This document shows positions 35,449 to 45,837 of a stretch of 49,533 nucleotides of DNA, piece after piece (position 1 is the stretch's first letter; every line of letters begins with the position of its first letter). The translations under genes and the position numbers were made by a program. The stretch is from Chloroflexota bacterium. GTDB taxonomy: Bacteria > Chloroflexota > Dehalococcoidia > Lucifugimonadales > HRBIN23. The notes beneath the pieces are model-generated. The model saw nothing but the letters and a program-made list of their open reading frames with translations, was not told where the DNA came from and made no database searches. The stretch is taken from positions 1 to 49,533 of the forward strand of contig JACQUK010000090.1 in NCBI GenBank assembly GCA_016210325.1, written 5' to 3'.

Positions 35449-36501
35449 ATGAGGACCCGTAACTGGCAGAGACTGGCAGTGCTGCTGGTGGCCGTGGTAG
35501 GCGCAGCTTTCATCGCCGCAGCGTGCGGAAGCGGGGAGAAGGCTGCACCGGAGGCACCCAAGCCGACCATCAAGCTGGTGGACCTACAGAGCGAGCAGAT
35601 GTGGATCGAGAACGCCGTTGCCAAGATCATCATTGAAAATGGCTACGGCTACCCCGTGGAGTCGGTGGTGATGACGACACCCGTGAGCCAAGTCGCCTTA
35701 GCCAGAGGCGATGTTGACGTCATGATGGATACCTGGCCCCAGTACTACCTGGAGTGGTACACGACAGAGACTGCGGCAGGGAACGTCGTTGACCTTGGGA
35801 TGATATACGAGGGACCGCCTCAGCCTTTCATCATCCCTAGAGTTGTAGCCGAGCGGTACAACATCAAGACCATCGAGGATATGAAGCGTCCCGAGGTAGT
35901 TGCCCTCTTCAAAGACCTCGAAGATCCCACAAAGGGTGCCTTCATCAACTGCATCATCGGCTGGCAGTGCGCCGAGATCAACCGGGCCAAGCTAGAGGGC
36001 TACGGATTGGACAAGTACTACAATGCGGTCAGCCCGGGCAGCTCGGGTGCTATGATGGCCGCCTTGGCGGGTCCTATGAAAACTGGCAAGCCCGTCTTCG
36101 GCTACTACTGGTCGCCCACGTCCCTCTTGGGGTCCTACGACTGGTACTACCTGGAGGAGCCGCCTTGGACTGAGCAGTGTTGGGCCGAGGTGTCTAAGGG
36201 ACAATTCGACAGGACCTACAGGCCCAAGCAGGCCTGCGCCTACTCGGCTGAACCCATTACAACAACTGTCCATAAGAGCTTTCTCCAGAAGGCCCCGGAC
36301 GTGGTGGAGCTGTTCAGGAAAATGGTGATGACCGTGGACTCCCTCAATGAGGTCCTAGCCTGGGCCGAGCAGAATGACATCCAGGGCAATTGGGAGAAGG
36401 CCGCTGTCTACTACCTGAAGACCTATGAGGAGCAATGGAAGACCTGGGTGCCGGACGACGTGTACCAGAAGGTCAAGGCGGCGCTGGCGAAGGCTGAGTA
36501 A
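35449..36501 (+). CDS. proX: Glycine betaine ABC transporter substrate-binding lipoprotein
   Basis: Lipobox-like AFIAAACGSG; PTIKLVDLQSEQMWIENAVAKIIIENGYGYPVESV; GDVDVMMDTWPQ. Confidence 0.88.
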   Translation: MRTRNWQRLAVLLVAVVGAAFIAAACGSGEKAAPEAPKPTIKLVDLQSEQMWIENAVAKIIIENGYGYPVESVVMTTPVSQVALARGDVDVMMDTWPQYYLEWYTTETAAGNVVDLGMIYEGPPQPFIIPRVVAERYNIKTIEDMKRPEVVALFKDLEDPTKGAFINCIIGWQCAEINRAKLEGYGLDKYYNAVSPGSSGAMMAALAGPMKTGKPVFGYYWSPTSLLGSYDWYYLEEPPWTEQCWAEVSKGQFDRTYRPKQACAYSAEPITTTVHKSFLQKAPDVVELFRKMVMTVDSLNEVLAWAEQNDIQGNWEKAAVYYLKTYEEQWKTWVPDDVYQKVKAALAKAE

Positions 36502-36524
36502 GACGAGTTCCCCCGGAGCACACC

Positions 36525-36561
36525 CATCAGGGAGCAGCCCGCTGTGGGCTGCTCCCTGATG
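36525..36561 (+). terminator. Long terminator-like hairpin after proX
   Basis: CATCAGGGAGCAGCCC-GCTGT-GGGCTGCTCCCTGATG (16-bp stem), weak T-tract. Confidence 0.7.
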
Positions 36562-36693
36562 CTTAGGTAACGCTGCCCTGCGTGGCGGTCAGGTGGCATG
36601 GCTTTCGGCGCTGGGGTACAATAGCCCCAACATAATCACATCCAAGGGGCACATCCGAGGGGCGTCCGGCCCCTCCATAGTGGGGAGTAGATC

Positions 36694-39312
36694 ATGGTCA
36701 GCGGGCCATCCTTCGCCAAAGAGGTCAGGCAGGTCAGGATCGAGGAGGAGTTGCGCACCTCCTACCTCGACTACGCCATGTCCGTCATCGTGGCACGCGC
36801 CCTGCCGGACGTGCGCGACGGTCTGAAGCCGGTCCAGCGCCGCATCCTCTTCGCCATGCACGAGCTGGGGCTACGCCCCAACAGCGCCTACAAGAAGTCC
36901 GCCCGTATCGTCGGCGAGGTGCTGGGCAAGTACCACCCCCACGGCGACGCCCCGGTCTACGAGGCCATGGTGCGCCTGGCCCAGGACTTTACCATGCGCT
37001 ACCCCCTGGTGGACGGCCAGGGCAACTTCGGCTCCATTGACGACGACCCGCCTGCGGCTATGCGCTACACCGAGGCCCGCCTGGCGGCCATTGCCGAAGA
37101 GATGCTGGCGGACATCGAGAAGGACACGGTCGACTTCATCGCCAACTTCGACGGCTCCCTCCAGGAGCCGGTTGTGCTGCCCGCCCGCCTGCCCAACCTG
37201 CTGGTCAACGGCGCCGCCGGCATCGCTGTGGGTATGGCTACTTACATCCCACCCCACAACCTGGGAGAGGTCTGCGACGCGGTGGTCCACCTCGTTGACC
37301 ACCCCGACGCCTCGGTGGAGGACCTGCTCCAGCGGGTCCACGGCCCGGACTTCCCCACCGGGGCCATCCTCCTGGCGGGGGAGGACCGCCAGCGCCTCCT
37401 GGAGGCCTACTCCACGGGGCGGGGACGGGTGGTGCTCCAGGCACGGGCGGCCATCGAGGAGCAGAAGCGTGGCGGCCGCCGGCAGATCGTGGTCACCGAG
37501 ATCCCCTACCAGGTCAACAAGGCGGCCCTGGTGGAGCGCATCGCGATCCTGGCCCGCGATAAAAAGGTAGAGGGCATCAGCGAGGTCCGGGACGAGTCCG
37601 ACCGCCACGGCCTGCGCGTGGTGGTGGAGCTAAAGCGCGAGGCCCAGCCTGAGATCGTCCTCAACAACCTCTACAAGCACACACCCCTCCAGACAGCGGT
37701 GAACTTCAACATGCTGGCGCTGGTGGAGGGCCAGCCCGTGACTCTGGGCCTCAAGCCCTTGCTCCAGCACTATGTGGACTTCCGTCGAATCGTGGTCACC
37801 CGCCGTGCCCGCTTCGACCTCAAGAAGGCCAAGGACCGCGCCCACATCCTGGAAGGGCTGCGCATCGCCATCAACTTCCTGGACGAGGTCATCGCCATCA
37901 TCCGCAACGCCCCGGATGTGGACACGGCCCGCCAGGGCCTCATGGCCCGCTTCGCGCTCGACCAGCCCCAGGCCCAGGCCATCCTGGACATGCAGCTCAG
38001 GCGGCTGACCGCCCTGGACCGGGAGCGGCTGGAGGAAGAGTACCAGAAGCTGCTCCAGCAGATTGCCGAGCTGGAGGCCCTGCTGGCCGACCCGTCCAAG
38101 ATCGACGCCAAGGTCAAGGAAGAGACCCTGGAGATCAAGAAGACCTACGGCAACGAACGGCGCACCGAGATCGTCGGAGAAGGGCCCCGGGACTGGACGC
38201 CAGAGGAGACCGTCCCCCACGCCCAGGTGGTGATTACCCTCTCTGTCAACGGCTACGTCAAGCGCATTCCCCTCAGCACCTACCGCTTGCAGCACCGGGG
38301 CGGCAAGGGGGTGAAGGGACAGACCACCCGGGAGGACGACGCCCTCCAGCACGTGCTAGTGGTGGACACCCACGACATGCTGCTGCTGTTCTCGGAGCGG
38401 GGGCGGGTCTACGCCATCAAAGCCTACGAGATCCAGGCCGACACCTCCCGGGCCACCCGTGGCACGTTGGTGACCAATCTGATGGGCATCGGGCCCAAGG
38501 AGCGGGTCACCTCGGTCCTGGCAGTCCCCGACATGGCCATGGACGCCAGCCTGCTGCTGTGCACCCAGCAGGGGGTGGTGAAGCGAGTCGAGTTGGCCGC
38601 CTTCGGCAACATTCGCAACGCCGGGCTCATCGCCATGGACCTGCGTGCCGACCAGGAGCTGGTGGCGGCCTGCCTGGCCACTGCGCAGGACGATGTCGTT
38701 CTGATAACACGGCAGGGCCGTGGGCTGCGGACCCGCGTGGCTGAGTTCCCCATGCGCTCGCGCCAGGCCGGTGGGGTGAAGGGCATCCGACTGGGCAGGG
38801 GTGATGCCGTGGTGGGCATGGACCTGGTCACGCCCGATGGCAGGGTGCTGATGATCAGCGCCCTGGGCTTCGGCAAGCTGACCCCCCTGAGCGACTTCCG
38901 ACCCCTGCACCGGGGTAGCCAGGGGGTGGTGGCCTTCCGGGTCAGCCAGAAGACGGGCCCCGTGGCGATAGCCCAGGTGGTGGACCCGGACGCCGAGGAG
39001 CTGACAGTGGTGACCACCACCGGCATCGTCTCCAAGGTGCCGCTGGCGGAGGTCCCCCAGTACGGGCGCGATAGCCGTGGCGTGACCATCATGAACCTGG
39101 GCCATGGCGTCCAGGTGGCCTCGGCCGCGGTGCCGAGGTTGCTGGGGACAACGCCCCCAGCCCTGGAGGCGGCCACCCGCCGAGCAAGGGAGTCCCTCAA
39201 CGGGCACGCGCGGCCCCGGGCCTCCTCGCAGGATGGGGCGAGTGAGGCCCCTCAGGAGGGACCAGAGCCTCCAGATGAAGGCGGCGAGGCGGAAGAGGGC
39301 GAGGAAGAGTAG
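36694..39312 (+). CDS. gyrA: DNA gyrase subunit A
   Basis: [59 protein letters not shown]-terminal beta-pinwheel repeats. Confidence 0.97.
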   Translation: MVSGPSFAKEVRQVRIEEELRTSYLDYAMSVIVARALPDVRDGLKPVQRRILFAMHELGLRPNSAYKKSARIVGEVLGKYHPHGDAPVYEAMVRLAQDFTMRYPLVDGQGNFGSIDDDPPAAMRYTEARLAAIAEEMLADIEKDTVDFIANFDGSLQEPVVLPARLPNLLVNGAAGIAVGMATYIPPHNLGEVCDAVVHLVDHPDASVEDLLQRVHGPDFPTGAILLAGEDRQRLLEAYSTGRGRVVLQARAAIEEQKRGGRRQIVVTEIPYQVNKAALVERIAILARDKKVEGISEVRDESDRHGLRVVVELKREAQPEIVLNNLYKHTPLQTAVNFNMLALVEGQPVTLGLKPLLQHYVDFRRIVVTRRARFDLKKAKDRAHILEGLRIAINFLDEVIAIIRNAPDVDTARQGLMARFALDQPQAQAILDMQLRRLTALDRERLEEEYQKLLQQIAELEALLADPSKIDAKVKEETLEIKKTYGNERRTEIVGEGPRDWTPEETVPHAQVVITLSVNGYVKRIPLSTYRLQHRGGKGVKGQTTREDDALQHVLVVDTHDMLLLFSERGRVYAIKAYEIQADTSRATRGTLVTNLMGIGPKERVTSVLAVPDMAMDASLLLCTQQGVVKRVELAAFGNIRNAGLIAMDLRADQELVAACLATAQDDVVLITRQGRGLRTRVAEFPMRSRQAGGVKGIRLGRGDAVVGMDLVTPDGRVLMISALGFGKLTPLSDFRPLHRGSQGVVAFRVSQKTGPVAIAQVVDPDAEELTVVTTTGIVSKVPLAEVPQYGRDSRGVTIMNLGHGVQVASAAVPRLLGTTPPALEAATRRARESLNGHARPRASSQDGASEAPQEGPEPPDEGGEAEEGEEE

Positions 39313-39412
39313 GCAGGGGTCCAAAGCTTGGTGAGGAGAGTACCTGTCCTGGTCGAGGCTTGACCGGGGCACCGCGAGGCATGGCAACTCCGCGGATTGG
39401 CGTCGCCTCCTG

Positions 39413-39844
39413 CTAGACGCCTACCCAGCCCACCTTGGTGTCGCCGGTCACTCTGCGCTCGAGCACCGGGCGCTCGCCGCTATATCTAGCACGGAAAACC
39501 TGCGGCCTACGGCTGGCCTGAACTTGCTGAACCACCTTTTGAACTACCGAGACAAGGAGGCGAACCTGGTCCCGCAGGCCCATTCCCGCCTTTGGCCGAT
39601 GGATCTCAAGTACATGGACCCCCGCCTGCAAAAGTGCAGGAGCGTAGGCCCGCTTCGCAGCCTCATCAGTAGTAATCCAGAGCCCACCAAAGGAACCTAT
39701 CCAGTTGATAATCGCGAGGTCTTGCATGCCGGGCTGCGGTGCCGTGGCCTTGAAATCCATAATCTGTAGTACGGCCACAAGCTGAGGCGCACAGAGGCTT
39801 TCATCAACGACAAGAGTGGGCTCAGCCTGCCCTGGCCCGCTCAA
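39413..39844 (-). CDS. PIN-like (VapC45/PIN_10-type) toxin
   Basis: LVVDESLCAPQLVAVLQ...DLAIINWIGSFGGLWITTDEAAKR...VHVLEIHRPK; overlaps the upstream DUF433 gene. Confidence 0.6.
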   Translation of the reverse strand: MSGPGQAEPTLVVDESLCAPQLVAVLQIMDFKATAPQPGMQDLAIINWIGSFGGLWITTDEAAKRAYAPALLQAGVHVLEIHRPKAGMGLRDQVRLLVSVVQKVVQQVQASRRPQVFRARYSGERPVLERRVTGDTKVGWVGV

Positions 39845-40556
39845 GCTTGTCCTCCCACTCCAGAGACCGCTGGACTCCCTCTTCAGGGATTCTGTACGCC
39901 CGGGCTATAGCCTCTGGTCTGTCCCCCCCCCGGCTCATACTCCAAATCGTTCTCGTCGGTATCCTGGTCTTTGCGACACACGGTGCCCCGAACTGAATCT
40001 CCGGGTCCAGCACTACCCAAGGATGCGGCTGCCATTTGCTAGCTACGCGCCAGCAGTTGACACGGCGATCGAAAGCCAAATCGGCAGCGTCAAAGCGAGG
40101 CAGGCGCTCCAGCCAACTGCGGATGATGTCCAGACCAAACTGGCCTCTTCGGCTGACGGAGATGAGTTGGCGTTCAATGTCGAAGAAAATGTCTCCCCTT
40201 CCGACCCAAAGGTCATGAAGAGCGAAGGGTTTCGGGTAGCCGAGGTTGCGCACCGACCACTCATGCACTCGACGGATGTGCTGGGAGGAGAAACCACTCT
40301 GCCGCAGAGCTACGATCATCCGAAGGGACACTAAGTCCTCAAAGCTGAGCCGTCTCTCTCGCCGCGGCCGAAACGCTGCTCCAGGGCTGGGAAGCCCCGT
40401 AGTGACCCAGCGCAGCAGGACTCGGTAGCTGGGCAAGGAATCACGGGGCCCCGTAGCCCTCAGGTACGCGGAGACCTCTGGAACAAAATACACGCCACTC
40501 GCAGCGATCATAGTTTCCATTGACTGGCCTTGCCCCTTGGTCTCTGTAGCAAACAT
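39822..40556 (-). CDS. DUF433 antitoxin with N-terminal MerR-like HTH
   Basis: YFVPEVSAYLRATGP...SFEDLVSLRMIVALRQSGFSSQHIRRVHEWSVRNLGYP; C-terminal FGAPCVAKTRIPTRTIWSMSRGGDRPEAIARAYRIPEEGVQRSLEWEDKL. Confidence 0.75.
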   Translation of the reverse strand: MFATETKGQGQSMETMIAASGVYFVPEVSAYLRATGPRDSLPSYRVLLRWVTTGLPSPGAAFRPRRERRLSFEDLVSLRMIVALRQSGFSSQHIRRVHEWSVRNLGYPKPFALHDLWVGRGDIFFDIERQLISVSRRGQFGLDIIRSWLERLPRFDAADLAFDRRVNCWRVASKWQPHPWVVLDPEIQFGAPCVAKTRIPTRTIWSMSRGGDRPEAIARAYRIPEEGVQRSLEWEDKLERARAG

Positions 40557-40606
40557 ATTCTACCACCCTACCCAGCCCAACAGACCGGGGCTTGACCGGA
40601 TGTCTC

Positions 40607-41851
40607 CTATCCCTTGGGCGGCGTGTCCCGGATGACCTCGGTCTTGCGCAGCTCTGCCAACTCCTCGGCCGAAAGGGCCAGCAGGCCGCCGAACACGGAG
40701 TCGTTGTGCTGGCCGTAGCCAGGCGGGTTGCGGTAGAGCTTGGGCGGCGCCCCAGAGGCGCGTGCCCAGAACCCCTGCTGCGGATAGGTGATCCCCTGGG
40801 GCGTGGCGTACTCCGCTACCTCCACCAGGCCGCCGGTGGCCTGCACGTGGGGGTCATGGACCAGGTCTTGGACCGTCAGCACCGCGCCGGCCATCACCCC
40901 GGTCCCTTGAAGGCGGTGCATCACCTCGTACTTGGCGTACCGGCGGGTCCACCCAGCCAGGTGCCGGTCCATCGCATCCTCGTGCTGCTTGCGTCCTGCG
41001 GCAGTGGCGTACTCGGGCCGCTGCGCCCAGGCCGGCTCCCCCAGGGCCTTGCAGAAGGCTTTCCACTCCTCATCGTCGGCAATGGCGATGGCCACCCACT
41101 CGTCCTCACCCTGGCACGGATAGACGTTGTGGGGCGCCATCGTGGGGTGGCGGTTGCCGGTGCGCCCCGCGTCGCGGCCATTCATCGAGGCGTCCATGAA
41201 CACGTCGCCCACCATGCGAGTCACCGCCTCCAGGTGGCTCACGTCCACGTAGCAGCCACGGCCCGTCCGCTGGCGGTAGTGCAGGCACACCAGGATGGCC
41301 AGGGCCGCATTGAGGCCCGTGATGGGGTCACCATAGGCTATGTTGGAGCGCATGGGGGCGCCCTCCGGGTAGCCGGTGATGCCTGCCAGGCCACACATGC
41401 TGTCAATAATCTCGCCCCAGCAGACGTAGTTCTTGTAGGGGCCGCTGGCGCCGTAGCCGGGCATGGCGATGTAGATGACCTGGGGATTGACCTCTTTGAG
41501 CCTGGGGTAGTCGAAGCCCAGGTTGGGCATCACCCGCAGGCTGAAGTTCTCAATGACCACGTCACTGACCTTGACCAACTCCCTGAACAAGTCCTTGCCA
41601 CGGGGCTTGGAGAGGTCCAGGGTGACCGCCTTCTTGTTGCGGTTCAGGGTGCAGAACCAGGGACGGCCCACCGGCATAGCCCCAGTGGCGCGGTCACTCG
41701 CCAGGCCCAAAAGGCCGCGACCACGGTCCGGGTTGTAGGGCCCTTCCACCTTGATGACCTCGGCCCCCATGTCAGCCAGAAGCTGGGTGCCCTGGGGCCC
41801 AGCGTAGACGTGGGTCAGGTCCAGGATGCGGACGCCGTCCAGCATGCCCAT
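40607..41851 (-). CDS. CaiB/BaiF class III CoA-transferase
   Basis: LDGVRILDLTHVYAGPQGTQLLADMGAEVIKVEGP; NRNKKAVTLDLSKPRGKDLFRELVKVSDVVIENF. Confidence 0.93.
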   Translation of the reverse strand: MGMLDGVRILDLTHVYAGPQGTQLLADMGAEVIKVEGPYNPDRGRGLLGLASDRATGAMPVGRPWFCTLNRNKKAVTLDLSKPRGKDLFRELVKVSDVVIENFSLRVMPNLGFDYPRLKEVNPQVIYIAMPGYGASGPYKNYVCWGEIIDSMCGLAGITGYPEGAPMRSNIAYGDPITGLNAALAILVCLHYRQRTGRGCYVDVSHLEAVTRMVGDVFMDASMNGRDAGRTGNRHPTMAPHNVYPCQGEDEWVAIAIADDEEWKAFCKALGEPAWAQRPEYATAAGRKQHEDAMDRHLAGWTRRYAKYEVMHRLQGTGVMAGAVLTVQDLVHDPHVQATGGLVEVAEYATPQGITYPQQGFWARASGAPPKLYRNPPGYGQHNDSVFGGLLALSAEELAELRKTEVIRDTPPKG

Positions 41852-41898
41852 GACGTCAGGCTCCTCGCCGAAGTCTCTTCGCCGCGGGCAAAAGCTGC

Positions 41899-43161
41899 CT
41901 AGATAACCCCTGCCCGCCTAAGCCCGCTCAGCTTGCGCTTGGAATACCCCAACCACTCCCCGTACACCTGCGCGTTGTGCTCGCCCAGCAGGGGCGCCCG
42001 CCCCATCTGCCACCCGAACTCGCTGGGCCGGAATGGGCCGCCGGGGTAAAGGAGGGGGCCGGCCTCGGGGTGGTCCACCTGCTGGAAGTACCCCCGCTCC
42101 TTGAACTGGGGGTCCTGGGGAAGCTGCGTCATCGTGTAGGTGTAGCCGCAGGGGATGCGGTACTCCCCGCACAGCTTGAAGATTTCCTCCTGGGTGCGCT
42201 CACGGCACCATCCGCCGACGATGTCATCTAGCTCCCGGGTGTGCTGGCCCCGCTTGGGCCAGGAGTCGAAGCGGGGGTCCTCCCGTAGCTCAGGTCTGCC
42301 CAGCATCAGGGTCAGCATCTCCCACTGGTTAGGGGCCTGCACCGCCAGGTTGATGAAGCCGTCCTTGCAGCGGTAGACCTCGGTGGGGTGGCCCAGGGGA
42401 GCACCATTGGCATCCTTCATGGTCCGCCAGCGGTTGCCGTTGCGGGCGAAGACCTTGCCGGTGTGGGTGTAGTGGGCGATCCCGAACTCCACCAGGTTCA
42501 TCACCGTCTGCATGATGGAGACGTCAATGTGCTGCCCCTGGCCCGTGAGGCGCTGGAAGTACAGGGCCGCCGCCGTCCAGATGGCGGCGTTGAGGCCCGC
42601 CTGGAACTGCGCCTGGTTGCCGCCTGATTTCACAGGCTCCCGGTCCGGCAGGCCGATGACATAGGTGAGTCCTCCCATCGAGTAGGCCACCAGCTCGTCC
42701 GCGTGGTAGTCGCGGTAGGGGCCAGTTTGGCCGAAGGTGGAGATAGAGGTCATCACCAGGCGGGGGTTGATGCGGGCCAGGGTCTCGTAGTCCAGCCCCA
42801 GGGAGGGCATGACGCGCGGCTCGAAGTTCTCCACCACCGCGTCGGCCCCGGCCACCAGCTCTTTGAAGATGGCTGCACCACGCTTCGCCTTGAGGTCCAG
42901 GGTTACCCCCAGCTTGTTCTGGTTGAGGTACAGGAAGGTGCCGCTGCGCTCCGGGTGGGACTGGTCTTTGGGGAAGGGGCCCAGGCGCCGCGCCGGCTCA
43001 CCCCAGGGTGGCTCCACCTTCACGACCTGGGCGCCGAAGCCAGCCAGGAGTGAGGTGCAGTGGGGGCCAGCGATAGACTGGGTCAGGTCCAGGACCTGGA
43101 TCCCATTTAGCGCGTTGCCATCCGCACCGGCGCGGGCTGAGGTCGCCTGCTGCATCGGCAC
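41899..43161 (-). CDS. CaiB/BaiF class III CoA-transferase
   Basis: LNGIQVLDLTQSIAGPHCTSLLAGFGAQVVKVEPP; NQNKLGVTLDLKAKRGAAIFKELV. Confidence 0.93.
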   Translation of the reverse strand: MPMQQATSARAGADGNALNGIQVLDLTQSIAGPHCTSLLAGFGAQVVKVEPPWGEPARRLGPFPKDQSHPERSGTFLYLNQNKLGVTLDLKAKRGAAIFKELVAGADAVVENFEPRVMPSLGLDYETLARINPRLVMTSISTFGQTGPYRDYHADELVAYSMGGLTYVIGLPDREPVKSGGNQAQFQAGLNAAIWTAAALYFQRLTGQGQHIDVSIMQTVMNLVEFGIAHYTHTGKVFARNGNRWRTMKDANGAPLGHPTEVYRCKDGFINLAVQAPNQWEMLTLMLGRPELREDPRFDSWPKRGQHTRELDDIVGGWCRERTQEEIFKLCGEYRIPCGYTYTMTQLPQDPQFKERGYFQQVDHPEAGPLLYPGGPFRPSEFGWQMGRAPLLGEHNAQVYGEWLGYSKRKLSGLRRAGVI

Positions 43162-43232
43162 CTGACCTCCCTGTCGCGACTAGTGTCATGTCTGGCTATT
43201 ACCTGCACTTACTTGGGACACCCGGTTTCTGG

Positions 43233-43290
43233 CGTAGGGCAGGTTTCCTAACCTGCCCTAGCATGGTCGGGTTAGGAAACCCGACCTACG
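43233..43290. repeat. Family A core (two hairpins without TIR ends)
   Basis: cgtagggcaggtttcctaacctgccctagcatggtcgggttaggaaacccgacctacg. Confidence 0.75.
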
Positions 43291-43353
43291 GTTGCTTGGA
43301 AACAATGGCATCTATGTGTCGGACGGGACGCTAGGCGCAAGCGCCGCCGGGCA

Positions 43354-44130
43354 TCAGCGGCCCTTGAACTCCGGGGTCCGCTTCTCGGCGAAGGCCTGCG
43401 GGCCCTCCTTGGCGTCCTCGGAGGTGTAGACGATGTTGGCCACCATGACGTGGTACCGCAGGGCCTCCTCCCAGGACATGGACATGCCCCGGTAGAAGAG
43501 GTCCTTGGTGGCCCGGACGGCAAGCTGCCCGTTCTCGCTGATGCGCTTGGCAACGCGCTCCACGGTGGGCATCAGCTCCTCGTGGGGCACCACCTGGCCC
43601 ACCAGGCCGATGCGCAGAGCGTCCTGCGCCGAGATGAACTCGCCGGTGAGCAGCATCTGGAGCGCTGGGGCAGCAGGGATAAAGCGGGAAAGCTTCAGGG
43701 CGCCGTAGGCGTGAAGGACGTTCCACTTGACCTCAGGAGTGCCCAACTGGGCCTTCTCCGAGGCGATGCGGAGGTCGCAGGACAGGGCCACCTCCAGGGC
43801 GCCCGCCAGGCAGTAGCCGTTGATGGCGGCAATGAGGGGCTTGGAGCACTCCAGCCCCTGGGTGACATTGCTGGGCCGCCAGGGGCGGAAGCCCTCCAGG
43901 CCACGGGGGCGATCGTGTCCCCCCATCTCCTTCAGGTCAGCCCCAGCCGAGAAGGCGCGCCCGGCCCCGGTGACAATGCCCACCCAGACGTCCGGGTCGG
44001 TGTCCATTTCTCTCCACGCCTCGGCCAGGCGGGCGCTCATGGCGCGGTTGATGGCGTTCAGGTTCTCCGGGCGGTTCAGGGTCACGTGGGCGATGTGGTC
44101 GCGCTTTTCGTACAGCACGATGTCTGCCAT
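43354..44130 (-). CDS. Enoyl-CoA hydratase/isomerase family protein
   Basis: HVTLNRPENLNAINRAMSARL, GRAFSAGADLKEMGG, KPLIAAINGYCLAGALEVALSCDLRIA. Confidence 0.94.
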   Translation of the reverse strand: MADIVLYEKRDHIAHVTLNRPENLNAINRAMSARLAEAWREMDTDPDVWVGIVTGAGRAFSAGADLKEMGGHDRPRGLEGFRPWRPSNVTQGLECSKPLIAAINGYCLAGALEVALSCDLRIASEKAQLGTPEVKWNVLHAYGALKLSRFIPAAPALQMLLTGEFISAQDALRIGLVGQVVPHEELMPTVERVAKRISENGQLAVRATKDLFYRGMSMSWEEALRYHVMVANIVYTSEDAKEGPQAFAEKRTPEFKGR

Positions 44131-44363
44131 GCATCATCCTCCGCAAGGTGTTGCCAGAATCGCTGCCTTTTCCTGTCCAGAATCACCTTTGGCAAAGTGC
44201 CCCTGTTCTAACATAGCCCTGGGGGGCTGTCAAGGACGGGGGCCTCAACCCAGGGTCTTTCGGTTATCGTCCTTCGTACCCTAAGGGGAGTTTGAGGGGC
44301 GAAGCCCCTTAAGGTTACTCAATCCCCCTTCTCCATGTGGAGAAGGGGGACAAAGCCACGACA

Positions 44364-44403
44364 GTCGGGTTGGGAAACCCGACCTACAGATTGAATCACT
44401 AAT
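44364..44403. repeat. Family A half-copy
   Basis: gtcgggttgggaaacccgacctacagattgaatcactaat. Confidence 0.7.
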
Positions 44404-44425
44404 CTTGGGTCTCAACCAACTCCCC

Positions 44426-45163
44426 TCAGTTCCGCCAGGAGGGGAAGAAGAAGGGCATCACCGTCAACTCCTCGATGTTGACACGCGGCGGCTGGGACAC
44501 CAGCCAGCGTACCGCTTCGGCCACATCCTCCGGGCGCAGCATCTGCTCCAAGCGCTCCGGAGGGAACTCCGGTCGGCGCGTCAGTGGGGTAGCCACAGCG
44601 CCGGGGTAGATGCCATGCACCCGGATGCCGTACTCGTGCACCTCGTTGGCCAGCACCCGCGTCAGCCCTATCAGGCCCATCTTGGAGGCGACGTAGGCGC
44701 CATAGCCAGGCACCGCCTTGGAGGAGTAGATCTGGTTGGAGATGACGTTGACGATGACGCCGCTTCGCCGCGGGACCATGTGGGGCAGCACCGCTCGCAC
44801 GCACAAAAAGGCCCCACGCAGGTTGACTGCCATCAGCTCGTCCCACTCGGCGGTGGAGGTGTTCACCAGCAGGGGTTTGGTCCCCAGTAGGCCAGCGTTG
44901 TTGACCAGGATGTCGATCTGCCTATACGCCGTGAGGGTCTCGCGCACCAGCCGCTCAGCATCCGCCTCCTGGCTGACATCAGCCACAATAGCCACGGCCT
45001 TGCCGCCATCCTTGACGATGGCCGCGGCCACCCCTTCCAAGGGAGCGCGACGGCGGCCCGCCACCACCACCGAGGCACCTTGTCTGGCCAGGGTGCGAGC
45101 GATGGCCTCGCCAATGCCGCTCCCACCCCCCGTGACGATGGCCACTTTGCCGGACAGCTCCAT
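44426..45163 (-). CDS. SDR family oxidoreductase
   Basis: AIVTGGGSGIGEAIARTLARQGASVVVAGR; ILVNNAGLLG; YGAYVASKMGLIGLTRVLANEV. Confidence 0.94.
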   Translation of the reverse strand: MELSGKVAIVTGGGSGIGEAIARTLARQGASVVVAGRRRAPLEGVAAAIVKDGGKAVAIVADVSQEADAERLVRETLTAYRQIDILVNNAGLLGTKPLLVNTSTAEWDELMAVNLRGAFLCVRAVLPHMVPRRSGVIVNVISNQIYSSKAVPGYGAYVASKMGLIGLTRVLANEVHEYGIRVHGIYPGAVATPLTRRPEFPPERLEQMLRPEDVAEAVRWLVSQPPRVNIEELTVMPFFFPSWRN

Positions 45164-45243
45164 TCTGCCTCCTTTCAGGCTGGACTACAGCCCCATGCGA
45201 GGGGGCACCAACCGGCAGGGCAAGGCGCACCTCCCCGACGGCC

Positions 45244-45837
45244 TTAGAAGAACAGGTGCTGCACCCCCTGGACGATGAGCCGGACGGCGATGGCTGCCAG
45301 CAGCAAGTACGTGACCTTGGCGGTCGCCGCCAGGCCACCTTTCCCCAGGAACACCCCAAGGACAGCTGACTGACGGAGGATGGCCCAGGCGACAACCAGG
45401 TTGGCGGCAAAGGCCAACAGCACCGGCCCGATACCGTACAGCGCAATCAACACCAGGAGGGTGGTGATGGTGGCCGGGCCAGCCAGCAGGGGCGTCCCTA
45501 TCGGCACCACCTCCACCATCTCTTCCTTCGGGGGCACCTCGGGAGGCCGCGAGCTCAGCAGTTCCCGCATCGCCAGGGCCAGCAAGATAACTCCACCCGC
45601 CACGGCGAAGTGGTCCACGCTGATCGAGAGCACCCGGAGGATGAAGCGCCCCAGGAACAGGAACAGCAGCCCCACCGCTGCTGCCGTGAAGACAGCGATG
45701 TTCACCGCGCGGCCACGCTCCCTGGACGTGGCCTCCCCAAAGAAGCCCAGCATGATGGGCACTACGCCAATGGGGTCGATGGCGACGAAGAGAGGGACAA
45801 AGGCCAGACCTGCGTCCAGAAAGAAGCTGACTACCAT
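45244..45837 (-). CDS. MarC family membrane protein
   Basis: FFLDAGLAFVPLFVAIDPIGVVPIMLGF; PIGTPLLAGPATITTLLVL. Confidence 0.88.
   Translation of the reverse strand: MVVSFFLDAGLAFVPLFVAIDPIGVVPIMLGFFGEATSRERGRAVNIAVFTAAAVGLLFLFLGRFILRVLSISVDHFAVAGGVILLALAMRELLSSRPPEVPPKEEMVEVVPIGTPLLAGPATITTLLVLIALYGIGPVLLAFAANLVVAWAILRQSAVLGVFLGKGGLAATAKVTYLLLAAIAVRLIVQGVQHLFF

Noticed and set aside
40592-41902. 436-aa plus-strand ORF opposite a CoA-transferase
   Set aside because: Antisense shadow ORF of a clear CaiB/BaiF gene.
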